A stretch of 64,000 nt of DNA, taken from NCBI RefSeq assembly GCF_022213955.1, contig NZ_JAKNTW010000010.1, positions 343,335-407,334 on the forward strand, given 5' to 3'. A program made the position numbers and the translations under genes. The notes under the pieces are model-generated. The model ran no database searches, was not told the DNA's origin, and worked only from the letters and a program-made list of their open reading frames with translations. Numbering within the stretch: position 1 is the first letter of the stretch; each line of letters opens with the position of its first letter. The stretch is from Dolomitihabitans soli (GTDB lineage: Bacteria; Actinomycetota; Actinomycetes; Streptosporangiales; Streptosporangiaceae). This document shows, one piece after another, positions 1 to 8,748 of the stretch.

Positions 1-56
1 AGGCCCTTGGCGTTACGGTTTCCCAGGAATGCCTGCAGGACACCTTGGAGCTTGGA

Positions 57-1163
57 TCAGGTCAGGGGGTCGTTGAGCCAGGGCAGGCCGTGTGCGACGG
101 CGACGGGTTCGTTGGTGAGGTGGCCGGCGTGGGTGTTGAGGCCGAGGGCCAGGGACGGGTCGGCGCGCATCGCCTCTCGCCAGCCGAGGCCGGCCAGTTT
201 GACGGCGTAGGGCAGGGTCGCGTTGGTCAGCGCGTACGTCGAGGTGTTGGCGACCGAGCCCGGCATGTTGGCCACGCAGTAGAAGACCGAGCCGTGCACG
301 GGGAAGGTGGGGTCGTCGTGCGTGGTCGGCCGCGAGTCCTCGAAGCAGCCGCCCTGGTCGATGGCGATGTCGACCAGCACGGAACCCGGCTTCATCCGGG
401 AGACGAGGTCGCCGCTGATCAAGGTGGGGGCCTTCGCCCCGGGGATCAGCACCGCGCCGATGACCAGGTCGGCCCCGAGGACCTGCTGCTCGATGGCGTA
501 CGCGGTCGAGACCACGGTCTTCAGGCGGCCCTGGTAGATCGCGTCGATCTGGCGGAGCCGGTCGATGTTGACGTCGAGGATCGTCACGTCGGCGCCCATG
601 CCGACCGCGATCTGCGCGGCGTTGAGGCCGGAGACGCCGCCGCCGATCACCACGATCTTCGCGGGGGCGACGCCGGGAACGCCGCCGGGCAGCACGCCCC
701 TGCCGCCGTTGGAGCGCATCATGGTGTACGCGCCCACCTGCGGCGCGAGGCGGCCCGCGACCTCCGACATCGGGGCGAGCAGCGGCAGCGATCCGCCGAC
801 CTGGACCGTCTCGTAGGCGATGCCGGTGACCTTGGCCGCGAGCAGCGCGTCGGTGCACGGCCGGGAGGCGGCGAGGTGCAGGTAGGTGAAGAGGACCTGC
901 CCCTCGCGCATCCGGTGGTACTCCTCGGCGATCGGCTCCTTGACCTTGAGGATCAGCTCGGCGGCCCCCCAGACGTCGTCCGCGGTGTCCAGGATCTTCG
1001 CGCCGGCGAAGAGATAATCCTCGTCGGGGAGGTGCGAGCCGAGCCCTGCCCCGCGTTGCACGTAGACGTCGTGCCCGTGCCGGACGAGTTCGTGCACGCC
1101 CGCCGGTGTGGCCGCCACGCGGTACTCATGGTTCTTGACCTCGGCAGGCACGCCGATCTTCAT
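57..1163 (-). CDS. ald: alanine dehydrogenase
   Basis: Predicted L-alanine dehydrogenase: reversible NAD-dependent oxidative deamination of L-alanine to pyruvate and ammonium, in the cytoplasm. The 368 residues match the usual length of about 370. The N-terminus ([16 protein letters not shown]) is typical; the substrate-binding Lys75 (LKVKEP) and catalytic His96 (YLHLAA) are present, and a GGGVSG dinucleotide-binding loop lies near residue 173. An AGGGA ribosome site sits about 7 bases before the ATG. It follows the aminotransferase gene by 24 bp on the same strand, so the two are probably co-transcribed; Ald could recycle the alanine made by that transaminase. I am very sure of the family. 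Confidence 0.95.
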   Translation of the reverse strand: MKIGVPAEVKNHEYRVAATPAGVHELVRHGHDVYVQRGAGLGSHLPDEDYLFAGAKILDTADDVWGAAELILKVKEPIAEEYHRMREGQVLFTYLHLAASRPCTDALLAAKVTGIAYETVQVGGSLPLLAPMSEVAGRLAPQVGAYTMMRSNGGRGVLPGGVPGVAPAKIVVIGGGVSGLNAAQIAVGMGADVTILDVNIDRLRQIDAIYQGRLKTVVSTAYAIEQQVLGADLVIGAVLIPGAKAPTLISGDLVSRMKPGSVLVDIAIDQGGCFEDSRPTTHDDPTFPVHGSVFYCVANMPGSVANTSTYALTNATLPYAVKLAGLGWREAMRADPSLALGLNTHAGHLTNEPVAVAHGLPWLNDPLT

Positions 1164-1187
1164 GACATTCCCTTTCTGAGCCGGAAG

Positions 1188-2579
1188 TTACAGGCGATCC
1201 CAGGCCTGGGTGAGAACCGAACGCAGGATCGACTCGATCTCGTCGAACTCCGCGGGGCCGCAGATCAGTGGCGGCGCGAGCTGGATGACCGGGTCGCCAC
1301 GGTCGTCCGCCCTGCAGTACAGGCCCGCGTCGAACAGCGCCTTGGACATGAATCCGCGCAGCAGGCGCTCGGACTCCTCGGCGGTGAAGGTCTCCTTGGT
1401 CGTCTTGTCCTTGACGAGCTCGATGCCGTAGAAGTAGCCGGCTCCGCGCACGTCGCCGACGATCGGCAGGTCGAGCAGCCGTTCCAGGGTGGCGCGGAAG
1501 ACCGGCTCGTTCTTGGTGACGTGGCCGAGCAGGTCCTCGCGCTCGAAGAGGTCGAGGTTGGCCATGGCGACCGCGGCGGAGACGGGGTGCCCGCCGAAGG
1601 TGTAGCCGTGTGAGAAGGTCTCGTCGCCGTTCTTGAACGGCTCGAACAGCCGCTCGCCGGCGATCATCGCGCCCATCGGCGAATAGCCGCTGGTGAGACC
1701 CTTCGCACAGGTGATCATGTCGGGGACGTAGTCGAACTTCTCGCCGCCGAACATGGTGCCGAGCCGGCCGAAGGCGCAGATGACCTCGTCGGAGACGAGC
1801 AGCACGTCGTACCGGTCGCAGATCTCGCGCAGCCGCTGGAAGTAGCCGGGCGGCGGCGGGAAGCAGCCGCCCGCGTTCTGCACCGGCTCGACGAAGACGG
1901 CCGCGACGGTGTCGGGTCCCTCCATCTCGATGGCCCTGGCGACCCGGTCGGCGGCCCACCGGCCGTACTGCTCCGGGGTCATGCCGGGGACGCCGCTGAT
2001 CTCGTCGGCCCGGTAGTGGTTGGTGTTGGGCACCCGCACCGAGCCGGGCACCAGCGGCTCGAAGGGCTGCTTGAACGCCGGGATGCCGGTGATCGACAGC
2101 GCTCCGTGCGGGGTGCCGTGGTAGGCGATCTCACGGCTGATGACCTTGTGCTTCGACGGCTTGCCGACGGCCTTGAAGTACTGCTTCGCGAGCTTCCAGG
2201 CGGTCTCGACGGCCTCGCCGCCGCCGCTGGTGAAGAAGACCCGGTTGAGATCGCCCGGCGTTTGTCCGGCCAGGCGGGCGGCGAGCTCGGCGGCCTTCGG
2301 GTGCGCGTAGGACCAGAGGGGGAAGAACGCGAGCTTCCGGGCCTGCTCGGCGGCGGCCTCCGCGAGTTCGGCCCGGCCGTGGCCCGCCTGGACCACGAAC
2401 AGACCGGCGAGGCCGTCGAGGTAGCGCTTGCCGTGGATGTCGTAGATGTAGGCGCCCTCGCCTCGCACGATCATCGGCGTGTCGGTGGCGTCGGCGGAGC
2501 CGTACCTGGTGAAGTGCAGCCACAGGTGGTCCTGGGCGGCCTTGAGCACCGAGGCCACATCGGTGTTGTCCTGCGTCAT
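1188..2579 (-). CDS. class III PLP-dependent aminotransferase (omega-amino acid:pyruvate type)
   Basis: Class III aminotransferase of 463 residues. I chose the ATG at 2579 because GGGAAG lies 6 bases upstream; an in-frame start 14 codons further up has no such site. Visible marks are the TSGGGEAVE phosphate-binding loop (about residue 117), SDEVICAFGR with the PLP-ring Asp near 264, and the Schiff-base Lys near 293 (TCAKGLTSG). Relatives transfer amino groups from beta-alanine, GABA, taurine or polyamine-derived substrates to pyruvate, giving alanine. The partner alanine dehydrogenase directly downstream fits that chemistry. The exact amine donor cannot be read from sequence. Confidence 0.9.
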   Translation of the reverse strand: MTQDNTDVASVLKAAQDHLWLHFTRYGSADATDTPMIVRGEGAYIYDIHGKRYLDGLAGLFVVQAGHGRAELAEAAAEQARKLAFFPLWSYAHPKAAELAARLAGQTPGDLNRVFFTSGGGEAVETAWKLAKQYFKAVGKPSKHKVISREIAYHGTPHGALSITGIPAFKQPFEPLVPGSVRVPNTNHYRADEISGVPGMTPEQYGRWAADRVARAIEMEGPDTVAAVFVEPVQNAGGCFPPPPGYFQRLREICDRYDVLLVSDEVICAFGRLGTMFGGEKFDYVPDMITCAKGLTSGYSPMGAMIAGERLFEPFKNGDETFSHGYTFGGHPVSAAVAMANLDLFEREDLLGHVTKNEPVFRATLERLLDLPIVGDVRGAGYFYGIELVKDKTTKETFTAEESERLLRGFMSKALFDAGLYCRADDRGDPVIQLAPPLICGPAEFDEIESILRSVLTQAWDRL

Positions 2580-2624
2580 CGCTATCTTCCCTACGTGATC
2601 TGGGCTCCTCACAGTCTGCATGCC

Positions 2625-2635
2625 ACGTCAGACGT
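2625..2635. promoter_or_regulatory. short inverted repeat upstream of the aminotransferase/ald genes
   Basis: ACGTC-A-GACGT forms an 11-bp perfect inverted repeat 46 bp upstream of the aminotransferase start, in the 252-bp gap shared with the divergent dipeptidase gene. It could be an operator for a regulator encoded elsewhere; amino-acid transaminase/ald pairs are often under Lrp/AsnC control. Inference from symmetry and position only. Confidence 0.3.
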
Positions 2636-2831
2636 TGCCAAGTGAAAGCGTGGCAGCAGAGTGCAAGAACTTCGGATTCCGCTATATCGCACTGTAAACA
2701 CGACGAAATCCGTGACGAAATTCGAGACGGCTCCAGACCAGGTAACCTTGCCCGCCGGGTGACACAACGGAGACACGCCGTACGCCGCCTGTGATCGAAT
2801 AAGCCGAGATATCAGACCCCCGGGGGAAGAC

Positions 2832-4175
2832 GTGACTCCTGATCAGATCGAGGGTGCCGTCGCAGCGGTCATGCCCCAGGCCGTCGAGGACCTCAAACGA
2901 CTCGTCGCCATCCCGTCGGTGGCCTTTCCCGGCCACCCGGAGGAGCCCGTGCGCGCCGCCGCCGCGTTCACCGAGGAACTGCTGCGCAGCACCGGCCTGC
3001 CGCACGTGCGCCAGGTGCCCGTCGAGGGCAGCTTCCCCGCCGTCTTCGCCGAGGCCCCCGCGCCGCCCGGGGCGCCGACCGTGCTGCTCTACGCGCACTA
3101 CGACGTTCAGCCCGCCGGCGACCCGGCGCTGTGGCGGACGCCGCCGTTCGAGCCGACCCAGGTCGGCGGTCAGGTGTACGGCAGGGGCGCGGCGGACGAC
3201 AAGTCGGGCATCATCTCGCACGTCACCGCGCTCCGCGCCTTCCAGGGCCGGTTCCCCGTCGGGATCAAGGTCCTCATCGAAGGCCAGGAGGAGTACGCGG
3301 GCGAGCGCCTGGAGCAGTTCGTCGAGCGGAACCCCGACCTGGTGCGCGCCGACGCGATCGTGGTGGCCGACACCGGCAACCCGCGGGTGGGCGACCCGTC
3401 GGTGACCACGTCGCTGCGCGGCATGGGCGCCTTCACCATCGAGGTCCGCACGTTGAAGGAGTCGCTGCACAGCGGCCAGTTCGGCGGCGCCGCCCCCGAC
3501 GCGCTCGCCGCGCTGCTCCGGATGCTCGCCGCGCTGCACTCCGACAACGGCGACCTCCGGGTGCCCGGCCTGCCCCGGGGCTCCTTCCTGGGCACCGGTC
3601 CGTCGGAGGAGGAGTTCCGGGCGACCGCGGGCGTGCTCGACGGGGTGTCCCTCGTCGGCTCCGGCTCGGTGGCCGACCGGCTCTGGTCCTCCTACGCGAT
3701 CACCGTGACCGGGCTCGACGTGCCGACGGTCGCCGGTGCGATCAACGCGGTCCAGGCCGTCGCGCGGGCCCGCATCACCCTCCGGGTGCCTCCCGCGGGC
3801 GACCCGAAGAGCACCGTCGACGCCGTGGTCGACTATCTGCGGCAGGTCGCGCCGTGGGGGGTCCAGGTCTCGGTCGGCGACCTCGTCCTGGGATCGGGTT
3901 TCCTCGCCGACGCCGGCGGCCGGGCCCGTTCCGCGCTGAACCGCGCCATGGAGCGCGCCTACGGCCGCCCGCCGCGCGACATCGGCGCCGGCGGCTCGAT
4001 CCCGCTGGTGTCCACGCTCGTCAAGCAGTTCCCGGCCGCCGAGATCCTGCTCTTCGGCGCCGAGGACGACGACGCGGCGATCCACGCCCCCAACGAGCGG
4101 GTCGACCTGGAGGAGCTCCGCCGTACGGCCACCGCCGAGGCCCACTTCCTCCAGGAGTACGGCACGCAGCCCTGA
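2832..4175 (+). CDS. M20 family dipeptidase / peptidase
   Basis: Zinc-dependent M20 peptidase of 447 residues, probably a cytoplasmic dipeptidase of the PepV/CNDP-like group. Metal and catalytic residues are visible: His89 and Asp91 in AHYDVQPAGDP, the bridging Asp in GRGAADDKSG (about 122), the Glu pair near 153-154 (GQEEYAGE), and a late His in AIHAPNERVD. A dimerisation domain lies between about residues 195 and 315. The start is GTG, with GGGGGAAGA just upstream. Monocistronic by position: divergent from the aminotransferase and followed by a strong hairpin at 4200. Confidence 0.9.
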   Translation: MTPDQIEGAVAAVMPQAVEDLKRLVAIPSVAFPGHPEEPVRAAAAFTEELLRSTGLPHVRQVPVEGSFPAVFAEAPAPPGAPTVLLYAHYDVQPAGDPALWRTPPFEPTQVGGQVYGRGAADDKSGIISHVTALRAFQGRFPVGIKVLIEGQEEYAGERLEQFVERNPDLVRADAIVVADTGNPRVGDPSVTTSLRGMGAFTIEVRTLKESLHSGQFGGAAPDALAALLRMLAALHSDNGDLRVPGLPRGSFLGTGPSEEEFRATAGVLDGVSLVGSGSVADRLWSSYAITVTGLDVPTVAGAINAVQAVARARITLRVPPAGDPKSTVDAVVDYLRQVAPWGVQVSVGDLVLGSGFLADAGGRARSALNRAMERAYGRPPRDIGAGGSIPLVSTLVKQFPAAEILLFGAEDDDAAIHAPNERVDLEELRRTATAEAHFLQEYGTQP

Positions 4176-4199
4176 CACTCCGCCCCGTGAGATTCGGTG

Positions 4200-4228
4200 C
4201 CGCCCCCGCGCTCGCCGCCCGGGGGCGG
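4200..4228 (+). terminator. GC-rich hairpin after the dipeptidase gene
   Basis: CCGCCCCCG (4200-4208) pairs perfectly with CGGGGGCGG (4220-4228) around an 11-nt loop, 25 bp after the dipeptidase stop. There is no T-run, so it is a terminator-like stem of the kind common in high-GC actinomycetes rather than a classic intrinsic terminator. Confidence 0.5.
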
Positions 4229-4252
4229 TGCCATATCCAGGGCCGGCGCGCC

Positions 4253-4288
4253 TTGTCACACGCGGTGTAACGGCGGATCGTCTGGTCT
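4253..4288 (+). promoter_or_regulatory. possible leaderless promoter for the small membrane protein
   Basis: TTGTCA (4253-4258, five of six matches to TTGACA), a 17-bp spacer and GATCGT (4276-4281, weak -10) place the predicted transcription start at or near the ATG at 4289. No ribosome site precedes that ATG, which fits a leaderless message. The weak -10 keeps this tentative. Confidence 0.35.
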
Positions 4289-4798
4289 ATGCGTCCCCGT
4301 TCATGGCGCGACCGGAGGAAGAGTCTCATAGACCGGATTGACGCACTTCTTCCCCATGCCGCCTTCCTTCTCGGCTGTCTGGTCTTGTTGCTGATTTTTC
4401 ACGGGTGCACTCTCCTCTTGGAGGGGCGGGAATGGGATCCGCGCCTTAGCGACGTGTCATGCGAGGACGTGGAGGACACGTGGCCGATCGAGATCGGGCA
4501 CGGCCTGCACACGCCCTCGTGCGTCGACACGACGATCGGCCGCTACGCGTTCGCCAACCGGCTGAGCGACTACCCGATTCACGTCTGCCTCGGCTCGGGC
4601 AGGCGATGTGAGGACGGGCACGGGGTCACCGCCATCACGATCCCCCACGGCGAGGAGGCGGCGATCGTGGTGCCCCTCAGAGAGGGCTGGCTCTGGGCCC
4701 AGGCCCCGCGCAACTACCCCATCACTGTGTACGCCGATCCCGCCGCCGACCTTCCCGTGATCGACCTGGTCATACGATCGGTGCCGCCTTCCGACTAG
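4289..4798 (+). CDS. small membrane-anchored protein of unknown function
   Basis: I do not recognise this 169-residue protein. It has a basic N-terminus (MRPRSWRDRRK), one hydrophobic segment at about residues 24-45, and a soluble remainder, probably outside the membrane, with several cysteines that could pair. There is no catalytic motif I can name. It lies upstream of the VWA/PspA operon in the same direction, but that operon appears to have its own promoter, so a shared role is uncertain. Codon use looks like its neighbours, so I take it to be a real gene. Confidence 0.65.
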   Translation: MRPRSWRDRRKSLIDRIDALLPHAAFLLGCLVLLLIFHGCTLLLEGREWDPRLSDVSCEDVEDTWPIEIGHGLHTPSCVDTTIGRYAFANRLSDYPIHVCLGSGRRCEDGHGVTAITIPHGEEAAIVVPLREGWLWAQAPRNYPITVYADPAADLPVIDLVIRSVPPSD

Positions 4799-4855
4799 CG
4801 CGCCCACCGTGGCGTCGACAAATGGCTCGGCGAATCAACGCTCCGACCTAATCCC

Positions 4856-4891
4856 TTGTCTCCCTGTATCCGCACTACTTACGATCTTTTT
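4856..4891 (+). promoter_or_regulatory. leaderless promoter of the VWA operon
   Basis: TTGTCT (4856-4861), an 18-bp spacer and TACGAT (4880-4885) match actinobacterial sigma-70 boxes at four of six positions each. The predicted start of transcription falls on the GTG at 4892, 6 bases after the -10. There is no ribosome site before that GTG, so the mRNA is probably leaderless. This also decides the start: an in-frame TTG at 4856 is part of the -35 box. Confidence 0.5.
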
Positions 4892-6682
4892 GTGGCATAC
4901 CCTTCGGGACGACCGCGTCGATTATTGCCATTCGTGCTCGCCGCAATTATCGCGGCCGGGCTCGTCTACGGCCTCTATCTCTTCACCAGACCCGAACCCG
5001 GTCCGGTTTCGGCGTGTTCGGGGCAGGGCGTTCAGATTATGATGGCGTCCTCTCAGGACAAGGTGGGGCTGCTGCGCGAGGCCGCGGCCAAGTACAACGG
5101 ACGGGCCGTCGGCGGGAAGTGCGCCGAGGTGACGGTCACGTCGATGAACTCGGGCACCGTGATGCGAACGCTGAGCCGGGGCTGGAACGAGCAGACGGAC
5201 GGCCCCCGCCCCGACGTGTGGGCCCCCGCGGCCTCCGCCTGGGTGACGCTGCTCCGCCTCCAGTCGGCCACCGCCGACGGCACCCTGCCCGTGGCGGAGG
5301 GCGATCCGGTGCCCATCATGACCTCGGCCCTCACCATCGCCATGCCCCGCCCGATGGCCGAGGCGCTGGGCTGGCCGGACAAGGCGATCGGCTGGGCCGA
5401 CCTCGCCGAACTGGCCGCCGACCCCAAGGGCTGGGCCCGGTTCGGCCATCCCGAGTGGGGCGTGTTCAAGCTCGGCAAGACCAACCCGAACTTCTCCACC
5501 TCAGGGCTGAACGCCACCATCGGCGCCTACTTCGCCGCGACCGGCACCACCTCGGACCTGACCACCCGTGACATCGACAAGCCCGAGGTCCGCTCATTCG
5601 TCAAGAACGTGGAGCAGTCGATCGTCCACTACGGCGACATCTCGCTGACCTTCCTGGCCAACCTGCAACGCGCCGACGAGAAGGGCGCGGCCATGAAATA
5701 CATCTCCGCCGTCACGGTCGAGGAGAACTCGGTCACCGACTACAACCGGGGCAACCCCAGCGGCGACCCGGCGACTCTCGGCAAGCACGCCCCGCCGAGC
5801 ACCCCGCTCGCCGCGATCTACCCCAAAGAGGGCACCCTCCAGTCCGACCATCCCTTCGTCCCGCTGACCTGGATGGACCCGGCGAAGAAGGCCGTCGCCG
5901 ACGACTTCCTCCGTTACCTCCACTCCCCGCCCGTGCAGGCCGGCTTCCAGGCGTACGGCTACCGCGACCACCAGGGCAAGGCCGGGCCGCTGGCCAAACT
6001 GGAGTACGGCGTGCCGCCCGAGGTGAAGGTCACCACCTTGCACCCGCCCGCGCCCGCCGTACTGGAGAAGGTGCTGCAGAGCTGGTCGGAGCTTCGTAAG
6101 AAGGCCAACGTGCTGCTGGTCATCGACAAGTCGGGCTCCATGGAGGAGGACGTGGCGGGCACCGGCGAGACCCGGCTCGAACTCGCGAAGAAGGCGGCGA
6201 TCAACGCGTTGCCGCAGTTCCGGGCGACCGACGAGGTGGGGCTGTGGGCGTTCTCGACCGAGCAGAACGGTGATCTCGACCATCGGGAGCTGGTCCCCGT
6301 CGGGCCGGTGTCGAGCGTCGGGCCCGCGTTGAGGCAGCAGATCAGCGATCTGGTCCCGGACGGCGGCACCGGGTTGTACAACACGGCGCTGGCCGCGTTC
6401 GAGACGATGAAGGCCGCCCGTGACCCCGACGCCATCAACGCCGTGGTGTTCCTGACCGACGGCAAGAACGAGAGACCCGGCGGGATCGACCTGGACAACC
6501 TGCTCGGCAAGCTCCGGACGACCGGCGAGGCGAGCGTCCGGCTGTTCACGATCGGCTACGGCGACGACGCCGACCAGGGCACCCTGAAACAGATCGCCGA
6601 GGCGACGGAAGGGGCCAACTACGACTCCTCCCGGCCCGACGCCATCGACCAGGTGTTCACCTCAGTGATTTCCAACTTCTGA
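4892..6682 (+). CDS. membrane-anchored substrate-binding / von Willebrand factor A domain protein
   Basis: Protein of 596 residues, anchored by one N-terminal membrane segment (about residues 10-31). Residues ~45-400 resemble an extracellular solute-binding protein: an early MASSQDK strand-turn, alternating domain-like segments, and the binding-protein-like phrases AIYPKEGTL and DDFLRYL. Residues ~405-596 form a VWA domain with the MIDAS metal site DKSGSMEE (near residue 411), the Thr of DGGTGLYN and a later FLTDG Asp. VWA domains bind protein partners through a divalent metal. The stop overlaps the next start (TGATG), so translation is coupled to the downstream membrane protein and PspA. The ligand is unknown. 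Confidence 0.85.
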   Translation: MAYPSGRPRRLLPFVLAAIIAAGLVYGLYLFTRPEPGPVSACSGQGVQIMMASSQDKVGLLREAAAKYNGRAVGGKCAEVTVTSMNSGTVMRTLSRGWNEQTDGPRPDVWAPAASAWVTLLRLQSATADGTLPVAEGDPVPIMTSALTIAMPRPMAEALGWPDKAIGWADLAELAADPKGWARFGHPEWGVFKLGKTNPNFSTSGLNATIGAYFAATGTTSDLTTRDIDKPEVRSFVKNVEQSIVHYGDISLTFLANLQRADEKGAAMKYISAVTVEENSVTDYNRGNPSGDPATLGKHAPPSTPLAAIYPKEGTLQSDHPFVPLTWMDPAKKAVADDFLRYLHSPPVQAGFQAYGYRDHQGKAGPLAKLEYGVPPEVKVTTLHPPAPAVLEKVLQSWSELRKKANVLLVIDKSGSMEEDVAGTGETRLELAKKAAINALPQFRATDEVGLWAFSTEQNGDLDHRELVPVGPVSSVGPALRQQISDLVPDGGTGLYNTALAAFETMKAARDPDAINAVVFLTDGKNERPGGIDLDNLLGKLRTTGEASVRLFTIGYGDDADQGTLKQIAEATEGANYDSSRPDAIDQVFTSVISNF

Positions 6683-7374
6683 TGGGCCGTTTCCGCGAGG
6701 AGTTGCGCAACCCGTGGGGACTGCTGCTCGGCGCGACCGCGGGCGGCGCCGCCTGGGTCGTCAGCGCGCATCCGGTCGCCGCCGGGGTGGTCGGCGTCGC
6801 CGCCTGGTTGTCGAAGGCGGCCATCGAGACCTTCCAGCGGCGCGGCGAGCCGCAGGTGGCCGCGGGCAGCCCGGAGGCCCGCTGGCTGGCCAGGGCGGAC
6901 ACGGCGGCGCGCGGGTTCGCCGAGCTGGACCGTTCGCTGCCGCTGGCGGCGCAGGTGACGGACACGATGGCCGTGATCCACCGCCTGGCGGGGCAGGCGA
7001 CGCGCGCCGGCCGTACGCTCGCGGGCTTCGACCTCGCCTTCCTGATGGCCGAGCAGGCGCGGCTCGCCAGGGAACGCGAGCACGCCACCCCCGAGGTCGC
7101 CGTGGAGCTGGAGCGGTCGATGGCCTCGCTGACCACGCAGCACGAGGTCTACGACCGGTTGCACGCCGCCCGGGTGCGGGTGCTCGCCCGGCTGGAATCC
7201 AGCACCCTGGGGCTGGAGAGCCTGCTCGCCCGAGCCGTCGAACTGTCGGCCCTGTCCGCGGCGGGACCGCTGGAGGGCGCCGCCGCCCTGGACGAGCTGT
7301 CCGATGTGCTCGAAGGCATCCGGCGGGGGATGGCGGAGCTGGAAGAGATCACCAGGCGCACGCTGGACCGATGA
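6682..7374 (+). CDS. membrane / helical protein of the VWA-PspA operon
   Basis: Unknown protein of 230 residues. The N-terminus (residues ~12-50) has one or two hydrophobic Gly/Ala-rich helices; the rest is predicted to be almost all helix, rich in Ala, Leu, Glu and Arg, with coiled-coil potential. Its ATG overlaps the stop of the VWA gene by one base, and the PspA-like gene follows 9 bp after its stop. The position suggests it links the envelope-exposed VWA protein to cytoplasmic PspA, but this is inference. Confidence 0.75.
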   Translation: MGRFREELRNPWGLLLGATAGGAAWVVSAHPVAAGVVGVAAWLSKAAIETFQRRGEPQVAAGSPEARWLARADTAARGFAELDRSLPLAAQVTDTMAVIHRLAGQATRAGRTLAGFDLAFLMAEQARLAREREHATPEVAVELERSMASLTTQHEVYDRLHAARVRVLARLESSTLGLESLLARAVELSALSAAGPLEGAAALDELSDVLEGIRRGMAELEEITRRTLDR

Positions 7375-7383
7375 GGAGTCTCC

Positions 7384-8121
7384 ATGTTCAAGGTGATCCA
7401 CCGGACCTGGCGCTATCTGGTCGCCGCGTTGTCGGGCCGGCTGGAGGCGCGGAAGGACCCGGCCGTGCAGCTCGAACAGGCGATCCAGGAGGCCAAGGAG
7501 CAGCATCGGCTGCTGACCCAGCAGGCCGCCGCCGTGATCGGGCACGAGCACGAGCTGGGGATGAAGTACGCGCGTGCCGTCGAGGAGGCCGAGAAGCTCC
7601 AGGACAACGCCCGGCAGGCCGTACTGCTGGCCGAGCAGGCCAGGGCGGCGGACGACGAGAAGCGTGCGCGGTCCTTCGAGGACTCCGCCCAGGCGTTCGC
7701 CACCCGGCTGGTCGCCGCCGAGGACACGATGCGTGACCTCGCCGGCATGCTCGAACGGGCCCGCGAGACCTCCGCCCAGGCCCGTACCTCCGTCGAGACC
7801 AACGCGCTGATGCTCCAGCGCAAGCTGGCCGAGCGGATGCGGCTGCTCTCCCAGCTCGACCAGGCCAAGATGCAGGAGCGCTACAACAAGGTGACCGGCG
7901 ACCTGACCGGCCTCTCCCCCTCGACCGGCACCCCCACCCTCGACGAGGTCCGCGAGAAGATCGAGGTCCGGTACGCCCGCGCGCTGGGCGAGGCCGAGAT
8001 CAACGCGGGCTCGGTCGAGGCCCGGATGATCGAGGTCGAACGCGCCACCCTCGACACCCAGGGCGCTGCCCGTCTCGAAAAGATCAAGAACGACCTGAAG
8101 GCCGTGCCCGAGGAATCCTGA
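7384..8121 (+). CDS. PspA/IM30 family membrane-stress protein
   Basis: Protein of 245 residues with the PspA/IM30 layout: an amphipathic N-terminal helix (MFKVIHRTWRYLVAAL), the early QLEQAIQEAKEQH segment, and long coiled-coil helices rich in Ala, Glu, Arg and Gln through about residue 180. PspA proteins polymerise on the inner leaflet and protect or remodel a damaged membrane. GAGGAG lies 6 bases before the ATG. It is the last gene of a three-gene unit with the VWA/binding protein and the helical membrane protein, not the PspA-PspM-PspN or ClgR arrangement known from mycobacteria. Confidence 0.88.
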   Translation: MFKVIHRTWRYLVAALSGRLEARKDPAVQLEQAIQEAKEQHRLLTQQAAAVIGHEHELGMKYARAVEEAEKLQDNARQAVLLAEQARAADDEKRARSFEDSAQAFATRLVAAEDTMRDLAGMLERARETSAQARTSVETNALMLQRKLAERMRLLSQLDQAKMQERYNKVTGDLTGLSPSTGTPTLDEVREKIEVRYARALGEAEINAGSVEARMIEVERATLDTQGAARLEKIKNDLKAVPEES

Positions 8122-8148
8122 CCAACGATCCGCACACCCGTCCCGGCG

Positions 8149-8673
8149 TCAGCGGACCGGCAGGTCGTAGACGCGGCGGACGCTGCTGCCGAGGACCGAG
8201 AGGTCGGCGCCGTAGACGTGCAGCGAGACGCCGGTCTCGGGGCTGGTGTTCTTGACCTTGTGGATGTCTCCGGGCGGCGCGAAGCCGCTGACGTCGCCCG
8301 GGCCGTTGGCGACGCGGTCGATCTCGACGAGGTGGTCGCCGTCGAGGCGGTAGAGGGTCTCGTACTCCACCCCGCTCAGTACGCCGAAGGCGCACCAGGA
8401 GACGTGGTCGTGGATCACGGTCTCCTGCCCCCGGCGCCACACGACGGCGGCGATGGAGAAGGTGCTCTCAGCGTGCAGGACGAGTGAGACATAGCCGTCG
8501 GGACTCCCCTGGCGTTCCTCGGCGGTGAGGATGCCGGGGTTGAACCGGCGGCCCCTGACCAGCTCGGCGACCTCGTGGGCTGTTTCCTCAGGAGCCAGGC
8601 CCTGACCGATCACGATGCGGATGGTCTCCACGAGACCGGTCAGTCCTGGGCGGGTGAGCGTCGTGGTGTCCAT
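8149..8673 (-). CDS. cysteine dioxygenase-like cupin protein
   Basis: Cupin of 174 residues resembling bacterial type I cysteine dioxygenases, which oxidise cysteine to cysteine sulfinate using non-haem iron. The three metal-binding histidines are visible: His88 and His90 in VIHDH and His138 in GDIHKV. Cys94 lies four residues after the second His, near where mammalian CDO carries its cross-linked Cys. The C-terminal SLHVYGADL strand is typical. It is divergent from a LysR gene 75 bp away, the usual arrangement for a regulator and its target. Another thiol dioxygenase substrate is possible. Confidence 0.8.
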   Translation of the reverse strand: MDTTTLTRPGLTGLVETIRIVIGQGLAPEETAHEVAELVRGRRFNPGILTAEERQGSPDGYVSLVLHAESTFSIAAVVWRRGQETVIHDHVSWCAFGVLSGVEYETLYRLDGDHLVEIDRVANGPGDVSGFAPPGDIHKVKNTSPETGVSLHVYGADLSVLGSSVRRVYDLPVR

Positions 8674-8748
8674 GACTCCAGCGTCACGCCACGTTACCCA
8701 TCACGACAAATGCCTAAGTTCAGGATATTTCATAGATACCGTTGATAC

